From: Streptomyces bicolor
GTDB taxonomy: Bacteria; Actinomycetota; Actinomycetes; Streptomycetales; Streptomycetaceae
Reading direction: 5' to 3'
NCBI RefSeq assembly: GCF_000719285.1
Contig: NZ_JOFS01000052.1
Location: forward strand, 1-38,461
DNA: 38,461 bases
How positions within the stretch are numbered: position 1 is the stretch's first letter; every line of letters starts with the position of its first letter. Below are positions 8,410 to 16,057 of this stretch, piece after piece. The position numbers were made by a program, and so were the translations under genes. The notes under the pieces were generated by a model that ran no database searches, was not told the DNA's origin, and saw only the letters and a program-made list of their open reading frames with translations.

Positions 8410-9516
8410 ATGACCGTGAGCATCGACATCGCCGGGCTGCGGCCGGAGAGACTGGCCGTCGTGCCCTCGCCCCTGGCCGAGCTCGGCATGGCGCTGCACG
8501 CGCTGTCGGAACCGGGGCACCACCCGGGCCTGCAGGGCTGGGTGACGAGCGTGACGGCCCGGCTGGACTCGCATCTGGCCGACCGGATGTGCGAGGCCGA
8601 CTTCCTGTGGCGGACGACGTTCTCGGACCTGTTCCTGCCCTTCGCCGGCATCCCGGGCGGCAGCGCGCTCCCGGGGGCCACGCTCGCGGAGGAGCTGGAC
8701 CAGCTGGACAAGCTCACGGACGAACAGTTCGTGGACGCTGCGCTGGAGTTCACCTGCGCGCTGCCGTACGAGATGCCGGCGCCCGACGTACTCGGCGACG
8801 CGGGCCTGCGCCGACGTGCTCTGGAGCTGGCCGCCGCGCGCGGGCCGCAGCAGTTGCGGTTCAGTGAGCGGTTGCTGGCGGATCCGCCACGGATCCGGTC
8901 CTGGCTGCGGCAGTTCCTTCAGGACTGCGACGCGGCGTTCTTCGCCGAGGCGTGGTCCCGCCTTCGGCACCAGCTCGCGGCGGACGCCCGGCACAAGACC
9001 GACCTTCTGCGGCACAAGGGGCTGACCGAGGCGCTGACCGCGGTGTCCCCGGCTGTGAGCGTCGACGAGACCGCCGGAAGGATCACGATCGACAAGCTGC
9101 GGCTGGGCCACACCGTCATCAAGGACAGCAGCCTGCTGCTGGTACCGACGAGCCTGGGCTGGCCGCATCTGCAGGTGCTGGATCGGCATGGTTGGCAGCC
9201 TGTCCTGCACTACCCGGTCGGCTCCCCCGGGCTCGCCCCGCCGCCCTCGGTCGACGAGCTGACCCTGAGGATGACCGCCCTGTCCCACCCGGTGCGCATG
9301 CAGCTCTGTCGCAACCTCGCTCGCAGCACCTACACCACAAGCGAACTCGTACAGATCCACGGCATGACCGCACCCGAGATATCCCGGCACCTGAGCGTCC
9401 TCAAGAAGGCGGGCCTGATCACCACCCGCCGTCGAGGCCGGTACGTCCTGCACCAGCTGGACGTCACCTCGGTGGCGCGGCTCGGCAGCGACTTCCTCGA
9501 GGCACTCCTGAGGTGA
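8410..9516 (+). CDS. DUF5937 / ArsR-type winged-helix transcriptional regulator
   Basis: 368 residues. About 270 residues of an N-terminal domain of the DUF5937 kind precede a C-terminal winged helix (about 274-350): LSHPVRMQLCRNLARSTYTT, then the recognition-helix region APEISRHLSVLKKAGLITTR and the wing RRRGRYVLHQLD. That last part is a clear ArsR/SmtB fold, but I see no cysteine-rich metal site of the ArsR or SmtB type. The ATG at 8410 is preceded by GAGGG at 8404-8408. The ligand sensed by the N-terminal domain is unknown. A 29-bp perfect palindrome 35 bp upstream is a likely autoregulatory operator. No obvious target operon is attached; the next plus-strand gene is more than 2 kb away. 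Confidence 0.85.
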   Translation: MTVSIDIAGLRPERLAVVPSPLAELGMALHALSEPGHHPGLQGWVTSVTARLDSHLADRMCEADFLWRTTFSDLFLPFAGIPGGSALPGATLAEELDQLDKLTDEQFVDAALEFTCALPYEMPAPDVLGDAGLRRRALELAAARGPQQLRFSERLLADPPRIRSWLRQFLQDCDAAFFAEAWSRLRHQLAADARHKTDLLRHKGLTEALTAVSPAVSVDETAGRITIDKLRLGHTVIKDSSLLLVPTSLGWPHLQVLDRHGWQPVLHYPVGSPGLAPPPSVDELTLRMTALSHPVRMQLCRNLARSTYTTSELVQIHGMTAPEISRHLSVLKKAGLITTRRRGRYVLHQLDVTSVARLGSDFLEALLR

Positions 9517-9519
9517 CCG

Positions 9520-9762
9520 TCAGTCGAACCGGATGTGCCTGAACCCGACGCCCACCTGCCGCAGCCCGGCCAGGACGGCGATGCGGTCCGCCGTCTTCGG
9601 CTGGGGCGTTCTTTCCGGCGACGTACTGAAGGAGGTGCCCGAAGCCACGCTCCCGGAGCCGCTTCAGGACCGTCTCGCGCTCGGCGGCGAGGGCGAAGCG
9701 CCGTACTTCGTAGCCGAGTTCGCGCAGTCGACCAGCGGTCTCGCCGCCCCGCAGCGGGAGTT
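9520..9762 (-). pseudogene. Remnant of a P-loop (TmrB-like) kinase, frameshifted
   Basis: Two minus-strand frames in tandem read like parts of one protein. The upstream part has LRELGYEVRRFALAAERETV followed by LKRLRERGFGHLLQYVAG. The downstream part, in another frame, reads TADRIAVLAGLRQVGVGFRH then IRFD and a stop at 9520-9522. This resembles the C-terminal half of tunicamycin-resistance/AAA-type small-molecule kinases as I recall them, but the P-loop half is missing and the frames do not join. A 42-codon frame starting at the GTG at 9648 covers only the last part. The stop lies 4 bp from the ArsR gene stop, convergent. It is probably a decayed gene; chance similarity cannot be excluded. 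Confidence 0.35.
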
Positions 9763-9787
9763 GACTCGCAGACCTTCAGGCCGAAAC

Positions 9788-10459
9788 TCAGCCGTGCCCG
9801 CCCGCCCGCACCAGCCCCGTCTCGTACGCCAGGACGACCACCTGCACCCGGTCGCGCAGCCCCAGCTTGGTCAGGATGCGACCCACGTGGGTCTTCACGG
9901 TCGCCTCGGACAGCACCAGCCGCGCCGCGATCTCCCCGTTGGACAGGCCCTGCGCGACCAGCACCATGACCTCGCGCTCGCGGTCGGTGAGCCGCTCGAG
10001 CTCCTTGTGCTGGGGCTCCTTGCCGTGGGACGGCAGCATGGGCGCGAACCGGTCCAGCAGGCGCCGGGTCGTCGACGGGGCGACCACCGCGTCGCCGCTG
10101 TGCACCGAGCGGATGGCGGCGAGGAGTTCGCCGGGCGGCACGTCCTTGAGCATGAAGCCGGAGGCGCCCGCCTTCAGGCCGGAGAAGGCGTACTCGTCGA
10201 GGTCGAAGGTGGTCAGGATCAGCACCTTGGGCGGTTCGGGCTCCGAGCAGATGCGTCGGGTGGTCTCCACGCCGTCCAGCTTCGGCATGCGCACGTCCAT
10301 CAGGACGACGTCGACGGGGGTCGAGCGCAGCACCTGAAGGGCCTCGACGCCGTCGCCCGCCTCCGCGACGACCTCCATGTCCGGCTGGGCCGCGAGCACC
10401 ATCCGGAACCCGGTGCGCAGCAGCACCTGGTCGTCGACGAGCATCACGCGGATCGTCAT
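9788..10459 (-). CDS. Two-component response regulator, NarL/LuxR family
   Basis: 223 residues. An N-terminal receiver domain shows Asp9/Asp10, phospho-acceptor Asp55 in VVLMDVRMP, Thr in LILTTFD and Lys in FMLKDVPP. A C-terminal LuxR-type helix-turn-helix (LTDREREVMVLVAQGLSNGE then IAARLVLSEATVKTHVGRIL) spans about 150-210. Phosphorylation by the adjacent kinase would switch DNA binding. The ATG at 10459 lies 74 bp after the kinase stop, so the two are probably one transcript. The target genes cannot be deduced from the sequence; the nearest divergent gene is the methyltransferase at 11867. Confidence 0.93.
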   Translation of the reverse strand: MTIRVMLVDDQVLLRTGFRMVLAAQPDMEVVAEAGDGVEALQVLRSTPVDVVLMDVRMPKLDGVETTRRICSEPEPPKVLILTTFDLDEYAFSGLKAGASGFMLKDVPPGELLAAIRSVHSGDAVVAPSTTRRLLDRFAPMLPSHGKEPQHKELERLTDREREVMVLVAQGLSNGEIAARLVLSEATVKTHVGRILTKLGLRDRVQVVVLAYETGLVRAGGHG

Positions 10460-10533
10460 CGGGGTCCTCTTCCGTGTCTTCCGTATCCGTCTACAGGGGC
10501 GTTACAGGTGTCAACAAAGGGCATGCGCGGGCT

Positions 10534-11748
10534 TCAGTGAGCCGGTTTGAGCGGCAGCAGCGCACTGATGCGGAATCCTCCGCCCGGGCGGGGCCCCGCG
10601 TCCAGCGTGCCGCCGACCATGCCGACGCGTTCGCGCATGCCGATGAGGCCGTGCCCCCGGCCGTCGGCGCCGCCCTCCTCGTACAGCTCGTGCGGGGCGC
10701 CCTTGCCGTCGTCCTCGACGAGCAGGCCGAGGCCGTCGTCGAAGTAGACCAGGCGCACACTCGCACCCGCGTTCGGACCGCCGTGCTTGCGCGTGTTCGT
10801 CAGCGCCTCCTGCACGATGCGGTACGCCGTCAGCTCGACGCCGCTGGGCAGCGGACGCGGGGTGCCCTCGACCTTGAAGTCGACCGGCAGGCCGGAGCTG
10901 CGGCACTGCTGGATGAGCTCGTCGATCTGCTCCACGTCGGGCTGCGGGACGTACTCGCCGCCCTCCTGGTGCTCGCCGGTGCGCAGCACGCCCAGCAGGC
11001 GGCGCATCTCGGCGAGGGCCTGGCGGCCGGTGGAGGAGATGGTCTCCAGGGCCTTCTTGGCCTGGTCGGGCGCGGCGTCGAGGACGTAGGCCGCGCCGTC
11101 GGCCTGCACCACCATCACGGAGACGTTGTGCGCGACGACGTCGTGCAGCTCGCGCGCGATCCGGGCGCGTTCAGCGGCGACCGCGACCTTGGCCTGCGCC
11201 TCGCGCTCCTTTTCGAGCCGGGTCGCGCGCTCCTCCAGCTGCTCGTAGTAGGCCCGGCGGGTGCGGATCGAGTCGCCGAGCACCCAGGCGAGCGCGAACG
11301 GAACCGTCAGGAAGATCACCAGGGCCACGTTGCCGATGACGCTGGACTCCTGCTCCGGCCAGCGCAGCTGTGCCAGCGGCGCGGCGCACAGGCCCGCGCC
11401 GAGCGCGACCCGGGAGGCCCAGCGGGCGCCGGTCGCGGCGACGGTGTAGGTGATCACCAGGAAGGCGAAGTTGGCGGCTGTCGTCGCCACGTTCAGCACC
11501 AGCTGCGCCAGGCCCACAGCGATGGCGAGCAGCAGCATTTTCTCCGGCATACGCCGGCGCAACGCGATCACCAGGCACAACAGGAGAATGACCGGGACGA
11601 TGGCCGCCTCGGAGTCCGTACCCGAGATGTCCTGCCCGCCCTCCTCCCGAACGGCCACGGTGACCACAGAGATCCCGAAAAGGAAGACGGCCCAGAAGCT
11701 GTCGACCCATGTCGGGTGCCTGCGGATGAAGTCATAGAGGCGTTGCAC
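10534..11748 (-). CDS. Sensor histidine kinase, HisKA_3/NarX-type
   Basis: 404 residues. The N-terminal about 160 residues hold roughly five membrane segments (about 17-33, 48-64, 71-90, 92-108, 138-157) with only short loops, so the signal is probably read in the membrane. A coiled linker leads to the dimerisation motif ERARIARELHDVVAHNVSVM with phospho-acceptor His202, and a C-terminal HATPase domain with VQEALTNTRKHG (N box), VEDDGKG and GHGLIGMRERV. It starts with a GTG at 11748; TACGCT lies 7 nt upstream and there is no ribosome binding site, suggesting a leaderless transcript. It phosphorylates the regulator encoded immediately downstream. The stimulus is unknown. Confidence 0.92.
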   Translation of the reverse strand: MQRLYDFIRRHPTWVDSFWAVFLFGISVVTVAVREEGGQDISGTDSEAAIVPVILLLCLVIALRRRMPEKMLLLAIAVGLAQLVLNVATTAANFAFLVITYTVAATGARWASRVALGAGLCAAPLAQLRWPEQESSVIGNVALVIFLTVPFALAWVLGDSIRTRRAYYEQLEERATRLEKEREAQAKVAVAAERARIARELHDVVAHNVSVMVVQADGAAYVLDAAPDQAKKALETISSTGRQALAEMRRLLGVLRTGEHQEGGEYVPQPDVEQIDELIQQCRSSGLPVDFKVEGTPRPLPSGVELTAYRIVQEALTNTRKHGGPNAGASVRLVYFDDGLGLLVEDDGKGAPHELYEEGGADGRGHGLIGMRERVGMVGGTLDAGPRPGGGFRISALLPLKPAH

Positions 11749-11755
11749 GTAACCC

Positions 11756-11761
11756 AGCGTA
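11756..11761 (-). promoter_or_regulatory. -10 element (TACGCT) of the kinase gene, leaderless type
   Basis: TACGCT on the minus strand ends 7 nt before the GTG at 11748; no Shine-Dalgarno sequence is present. Confidence 0.4.
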
Positions 11762-11854
11762 GGGAAGCGAGATGCGTGCAGGGGTCAACCGGAGGGCCGA
11801 TCCGCACACCGTGCGTGTACTCCGCAAGGTGGAGGCTGCGTTCTTCCGTGCGCT

Positions 11855-11860
11855 TAGCCT
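11855..11860 (+). promoter_or_regulatory. -10 element (TAGCCT) of the methyltransferase gene, leaderless type
   Basis: TAGCCT ends 6 nt before the GTG at 11867, with no ribosome binding site. It lies back to back with the kinase promoter about 95 bp away. Confidence 0.4.
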
Positions 11861-11866
11861 GGGCCG

Positions 11867-12901
11867 GTGACAGCAGAGGCGGCGAGTGAGTGGCGCGGGT
11901 GGCGTGCGGCGGCGGGATCCGCCCTGTACGGGCCGGGCGGCTTCTACCGTCGGCCCGAGGGACCGGCCGGCCACTTCCGTACGTCCGTGCACGCGTCGCC
12001 CCTCTTCGCCGGTGCCGTGGCCCGGCTGCTGTGCCGGATCGACGAGGCCCTGGGCCGGCCCGCGTCGCTCGGCTTCGTCGACATGGCGGCAGGGCGGGGC
12101 GAGCTGGTCACGGGTGTACTGGCGGCCCTTCCCGCCGAGGTGGCGGCACGCACGCGTGCGTACGCCGTCGAGATCGCCGATCGCCCGCAGACCCTCGATC
12201 ACCGGATCGAGTGGCTGCCCGAGCCGCCGCCGGGGATCACGGGCCTGCTCTTCGCCAACGAGTGGCTGGACAACGTCCCCGTGGAGGTCGCGGAGGTGGA
12301 CTCCGCGGGCGTACCGCGCAGGGTCCTCGTACGGCGGGACGGGACGGAGCGCCTCGGGGAGCCGGTCGCCGGCGCCGAGGCCGAGTGGCTGGCGCGGTGG
12401 TGGCCGCTGGGGTCGGCATCATGCGCTGCGGAAGGTGCCCCGCTCACGGAGGGCATGCGGGCCGAGATCGGCCTGCCGCGGGACGAATACTGGGCCGCGG
12501 CTGTCGCGACGCTGGACCGGGGCCTCGCGGTCGCCGTGGACTACGCGCACACGAAGCACACGCGCCCGCCCTTCGGGACGCTCACCGGCTTCCGCGAGGG
12601 CCGCGAGACGGCGCCCGTGCCGGACGGCTCGTGTGACATCACGGCGCATGTGGCGCTCGACGCGTGCGCGCTGCCCGGCGCGAGCCTGCTGTCCCAACGC
12701 GACGCCCTGAGCGCCCTGGGCGTCACAGGCTCGCGCCCCCCGCTGGAACTGGCCTCCACCCGGCCGGCCGACTACGTACGAGCCCTGGCGACCGCGGGCG
12801 AGGCGGCCGAACTCACGGCGGCGGGCGGACTCGGGGACTTCGGTTGGCTTCTGCAGCCAGTTGGAATTCCGGACGTACTGGCGGATCCAGCAGCCCCATA
12901 G
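11867..12901 (+). CDS. SAM-dependent methyltransferase, NDUFAF7/MidA (COG1565) family
   Basis: 344 residues. Features match the NDUFAF7/MidA family in order: [20 protein letters not shown] (35-54, family GxFxTSPExSxxFGELL), SAM-binding motif [18 protein letters not shown] (68-85), acidic post-I region YAVEIADRP (99-107), [12 protein letters not shown] (129-140, family NExxDxLPV), and a DYAH ... FREGRET ... GSCDITAHV block matching DYGH ... GTADLTADV of the human protein. Human NDUFAF7 symmetrically dimethylates an Arg of the complex I 49-kDa subunit, the NuoD homologue. A nuoD gene lies 34 bp away, convergent, which suggests the same enzyme-substrate pair. It starts at a GTG with a leaderless-type -10. 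Its 3' end overlaps one copy of a short repeated sequence. Substrate is inference. Confidence 0.85.
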   Translation: MTAEAASEWRGWRAAAGSALYGPGGFYRRPEGPAGHFRTSVHASPLFAGAVARLLCRIDEALGRPASLGFVDMAAGRGELVTGVLAALPAEVAARTRAYAVEIADRPQTLDHRIEWLPEPPPGITGLLFANEWLDNVPVEVAEVDSAGVPRRVLVRRDGTERLGEPVAGAEAEWLARWWPLGSASCAAEGAPLTEGMRAEIGLPRDEYWAAAVATLDRGLAVAVDYAHTKHTRPPFGTLTGFREGRETAPVPDGSCDITAHVALDACALPGASLLSQRDALSALGVTGSRPPLELASTRPADYVRALATAGEAAELTAAGGLGDFGWLLQPVGIPDVLADPAAP

Positions 12902-12926
12902 GTTGGAATTCCAAACGCACTCGCGG
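12860..12926. repeat. Imperfect 25-bp direct repeat at the methyltransferase/nuoD junction
   Basis: Copies at 12860-12884 and 12902-12926 match at 21 of 25 positions and both begin GTTGGAATTCC. The first encodes the end of the methyltransferase (VGIPDVLA). The second lies between the convergent stops and contains the 12-bp palindrome TTGGAATTCCAA at 12903-12914. It may come from a small duplication. Confidence 0.55.
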
Positions 12927-12935
12927 GGCGGCGCC

Positions 12936-14087
12936 CTACTTGTCGATGTCCCCGACCACGAAGAACATCGACCCCAGAATCGCCACCATGTCCGCGACCA
13001 GCGTCCCGGGCAGCAGCTCGACCAGCACCTGGATGTTGTTGTACGACGCCGAGCGCAGCTTCAGCCGGTACGGGGTCTTCTCGCCCTTGCTGACCAGGTA
13101 GTAGCCGTTGATGCCGAGCGGATTCTCGGTCCACGCGTACGTGTGCCCCTCGGGCGCCTTCAGCACCTTGGGGAGCCGCTGGTTGATCGGCCCGGGCGGC
13201 AGCTCGGCGAGACGGTCGAGACAGGCGTCGGCGAGGTCGAGGGAGTTGTGGGTCTGCTCCAGCAGGCACTCGAACCGGGCCAGGCAGTCGCCCTCGTCCC
13301 GGGTCACGACCTTCAGGACGTCCCCCAGCTCGCCGTACGCGAGATAGGGCTCGTCCCGGCGCAGATCGAAGTCCACACCCGAGGCGCGCGCGATCGGCCC
13401 GCTCACGCCGTACGCGTGCGCGGTCTCCGGCGCGAGAGCGCCCACGCCCCGTGTGCGCCCCCGGAAGATCTCGTTGCCGAGCACCAGGTCGTCGAACCGG
13501 TCCATACGCGAGCGCACATCGGCGACGGCGGTACGCGCGCGCGTGGTCCACCCGGCCGGCAGGTCCTCCTTCAGGCCTCCCACCCGGTTGAACATGTAGT
13601 GCATACGCCCGCCGGAGACCTCCTCCATCACGTGCTGGAGCTCCTCGCGCTCCGTGAAGGCGTAGAAGATCGGCGTGATCCCGCCCAGCTCCAGCGGGTA
13701 CGACCCGAGGAACATCAGGTGGTTGAGCACCCGGTTGAGCTCCGCGAGCAGCGTCCGGGTCCACACGGCCCGCTCCGGCACCTCCATGCCGAGCATGCGC
13801 TCCACGGCGAGCACGACGCCCAGCTCGTTGGAGAAGGCCGACAGCCAGTCGTGGCGGTTGGCGAGCATGATGATCTGCCGGTAGTCGCGGGCCTCGAAGA
13901 GCTTCTCCGCGCCGCGGTGCATGTAGCCGATCACGGGCTCCGCGCGCGTGATGCGCTCGCCGTCCAGGACGAGCTTGAGGCGCAGCACACCGTGCGTGGA
14001 CGGGTGCTGGGGCCCGATGTTGAGCACCATGTCGGTGCTCTCCGCGGCGCCGCCGATACCGACCATGGTCTCCGTCGTAGGAGTCAT
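12936..14087 (-). CDS. nuoD: Orphan NuoD-type 49-kDa subunit of NADH-quinone oxidoreductase
   Basis: 383 residues covering the whole NuoD family from [15 protein letters not shown] (residues 23-37) to the C-terminal [20 protein letters not shown]. NuoD lies in the peripheral arm of complex I, next to cluster N2 and the quinone pocket. His32 of PSTHGV (quinone-site His) and Arg58 of YMHRGAEKL (Arg85 of the bovine subunit by my alignment, the one dimethylated by NDUFAF7) are kept. The quinone-binding Tyr of the family motif RxDY is Trp81 here (NRHDW). No other nuo gene is present, so this is a stand-alone paralogue, as I recall for S. coelicolor SCO3392. The ATG at 14087 ([10 protein letters not shown]) follows an AGGAG 11 nt upstream. 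It is divergent from a PH-domain gene and convergent with the methyltransferase. Confidence 0.9.
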   Translation of the reverse strand: MTPTTETMVGIGGAAESTDMVLNIGPQHPSTHGVLRLKLVLDGERITRAEPVIGYMHRGAEKLFEARDYRQIIMLANRHDWLSAFSNELGVVLAVERMLGMEVPERAVWTRTLLAELNRVLNHLMFLGSYPLELGGITPIFYAFTEREELQHVMEEVSGGRMHYMFNRVGGLKEDLPAGWTTRARTAVADVRSRMDRFDDLVLGNEIFRGRTRGVGALAPETAHAYGVSGPIARASGVDFDLRRDEPYLAYGELGDVLKVVTRDEGDCLARFECLLEQTHNSLDLADACLDRLAELPPGPINQRLPKVLKAPEGHTYAWTENPLGINGYYLVSKGEKTPYRLKLRSASYNNIQVLVELLPGTLVADMVAILGSMFFVVGDIDK

Positions 14088-14106
14088 GGACACAGTCTCT
14101 CCTACG

Positions 14107-14112
14107 TACGCT
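14107..14112 (+). promoter_or_regulatory. -10 element (TACGCT) of the PH-domain operon, leaderless type
   Basis: TACGCT ends 6 nt before the ATG at 14119 without a ribosome binding site. It lies in the 31-bp gap to the divergent nuoD start. Confidence 0.4.
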
Positions 14113-14118
14113 GGCCTC

Positions 14119-14652
14119 ATGGAGACGGGGAGCCCGGGGAACACGGGGACAGCCGGAGACGAGCAGGCGGGGGCCGAACACGCGGGGGCCGAGCCGGGGT
14201 GGACCGGGCTGCCGCCAGGCCTGCTCCGCATGCGACGGCTGTTGCTGGTGGTGTGGCTGGGCCTGCTGACGATCGGTCTCGCCGTGCTGCTCAACCTGTT
14301 CGCCGGGCCCGCCTGGGCGGCCTTCGCGCTGCTGCCCCTGGCGCTCATGGCATGGGGCTGGGTCATGCTCGGCCGCAACTGGCGTTCGTGGCGCTACGCC
14401 GAGCGCGCCGACGACCTGCTGATCAGCCGGGGCGTGCTGTGGCGCGAGGAGACGGTGGTGCCGTACGGCCGCATGCAGCTGGTCGAGGTCACCTCGGGCC
14501 CCGTCGAGCGGCACTTCGGCCTGGCCAGCGTGCAGCTGCACACGGCCGCGGCGGCCACCGACGCCACCATCCCCGGTCTCGACCCGGCCGAGGCCGAGCG
14601 GCTGCGTGACCGGCTCACCGAGCTCGGCGAGGCCCGATCGGCGGGCCTGTGA
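14119..14652 (+). CDS. Membrane protein with one bacterial PH (bPH2/DUF304) domain, YdbS-like
   Basis: 177 residues. After a hydrophilic N-terminus of about 35 residues, two membrane segments (about 39-60 and 65-83) lead into a bPH2 domain: [50 protein letters not shown]. This is the architecture of Bacillus YdbS. Its stop overlaps the start of the next gene (GTGA), which encodes a larger protein of the same kind, so the two are co-translated and may form a complex. YdbS/YdbT pairs have been linked to resistance to antimicrobial compounds in Bacillus; a role here is only inferred. The ATG at 14119 is chosen because it fits the leaderless promoter. Confidence 0.8.
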   Translation: METGSPGNTGTAGDEQAGAEHAGAEPGWTGLPPGLLRMRRLLLVVWLGLLTIGLAVLLNLFAGPAWAAFALLPLALMAWGWVMLGRNWRSWRYAERADDLLISRGVLWREETVVPYGRMQLVEVTSGPVERHFGLASVQLHTAAAATDATIPGLDPAEAERLRDRLTELGEARSAGL

Positions 14653-15983
14653 CGGCGCCGGGCGTCGACGGCGCCGTCCGCGAGCAGCGCCCCGTGGCCG
14701 AACGGCGCCTGCACCCCGTGACGCCGCTCAGGCGCGCGTGGGCGCCGGTCGCCGTGCTGATCGGGTGGGCCGTGCACGACCCCGACCAGGCGCAGCGCCA
14801 ACTGACCAGGCTGACCACGACGACCCTCCTGATCGCGCTCGCCGTGCTCGTCCCCGCGGCCGCCCTGTACGGCTTCCTCACCTGGTGGTTCACGCACTTC
14901 GCGGTGACCGACACGGAACTGCGCATCCGTACCGGCCTGGTGTTCCGGCGCACCGCGCACATCCGGCTGGAACGCATCCAGGCCATCGACGTCACCCAGC
15001 CGCTCCTCGCGCGCGTGGCGGGCGTTTCGAAGCTCAAACTGGACGTCATAGGCACGGACAAGAAGGACGAACTCGCCTTCCTGGGCGCGGAGGAGGCGCG
15101 TGCGCTGCGCGCGGAACTCCTCGCACGCGCCGCCGGTTTCGCGCCCGAGACGGCGCACGAGGTCGGCGAGGCGCCCTCCCACCAGCTGCTGCGCGTGCCT
15201 CCGGCCGTCCTGGCCGTCTCCCTCGTCCTGACCGGCGCCACCTGGGGAACACTGGCCGCCGCTGTCGTCGTTCCCGCGATCCTCTGGCTGGTCACCGAGA
15301 GCCCGTGGACGGTGCTCGCGACCGCGGTTCCGCTGTTCGGCGCGGCGGGGGCGAGCAGCGTGGGGCGGTTCGTCACCGAGTACGACTGGACGGTGGGCGA
15401 GTCGCCGGACGGGCTGCGCCTCGACCACGGTCTGCTCGACCGGGCGCACGAGACGGTGCCGCCCGGCCGCGTGCAGACCGTACGGATCGTGGAGCCGCTG
15501 CTGTGGCGGCGGCGCGGGTGGGTGCGGGTGGAACTGGACGTGGCGGGCTCGTCGAACTCGGTCCTGCTCCCGGTCGCCCCGCGCGAGGTCGCCGAGTCGG
15601 TCATCGCGCGCGTGCTGCCCGGCGTGACCGTCCCCACGCGCGCGTCCCTGGCGCGTCCGCCGCGGCGGGCGGGCCGGTGCATGCCGTTGTGGTGGCGTGG
15701 GTACGGCCTGGCCGTCACGGACGCGGTGTTCGCCGCCCGCATCGGGCTGTTCCGGCGAAGCCTGGCGCTGGTACCGCACGCGAAGGTCCAGAGCGTACGG
15801 CTGACCCAGGGCCCCTGGCAGCGCGTGTGGGGCGTCGCCGACGTCCACGTGGACACCGGGGCCAACAAGACCGTGACCGCCCGGCTGAGGGACGCCGGGG
15901 AGGCCGCGGAGCTGCTGCGGGGGCAGGCGGAGAGGTCGCGTACGGGACGGAAGGGGGCCCGGCCGGATCGGTGGATGGCCTGA
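14649..15983 (+). CDS. Membrane protein with repeated bacterial PH domains, YdbT-like
   Basis: 444 residues. Membrane segments lie at about 33-42 (weak), 58-80, 190-212 and 215-235. bPH2 domains follow: the first with VTDTELRIRTGLVFRRTAHI then RLERIQAIDVTQPLLARVAG (about 90-150), the second with GLRLDHGLLDRAHETVPPGR and VQTVRIVEPLLWRR (about 255-315), and a third, shorter one with YGLAVTDAVFAARIGLFRRS and HAKVQSVRLTQGPWQRVWGV (about 355-425). The GTG at 14649 overlaps the preceding stop. The repeat of the pattern, start of strand-rich domain then a conserved QSVRL/QTVRI/QAIDV turn, shows internal duplication. Probably a partner of the upstream protein in the membrane; molecular function unknown. 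Confidence 0.8.
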   Translation: MTAPGVDGAVREQRPVAERRLHPVTPLRRAWAPVAVLIGWAVHDPDQAQRQLTRLTTTTLLIALAVLVPAAALYGFLTWWFTHFAVTDTELRIRTGLVFRRTAHIRLERIQAIDVTQPLLARVAGVSKLKLDVIGTDKKDELAFLGAEEARALRAELLARAAGFAPETAHEVGEAPSHQLLRVPPAVLAVSLVLTGATWGTLAAAVVVPAILWLVTESPWTVLATAVPLFGAAGASSVGRFVTEYDWTVGESPDGLRLDHGLLDRAHETVPPGRVQTVRIVEPLLWRRRGWVRVELDVAGSSNSVLLPVAPREVAESVIARVLPGVTVPTRASLARPPRRAGRCMPLWWRGYGLAVTDAVFAARIGLFRRSLALVPHAKVQSVRLTQGPWQRVWGVADVHVDTGANKTVTARLRDAGEAAELLRGQAERSRTGRKGARPDRWMA

Positions 15984-16057
15984 CGCCGGTCAGGCCGGCC
16001 CTGAACGGACGCCGGTCACGCCGCTGAGCGGACGACGGCCGACGTCACCCGTCCTCG

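Noticed and set aside
12861..14609. Plus-strand open frame opposite nuoD
   Set aside because: Antisense composition; nuoD is complete on the minus strand.
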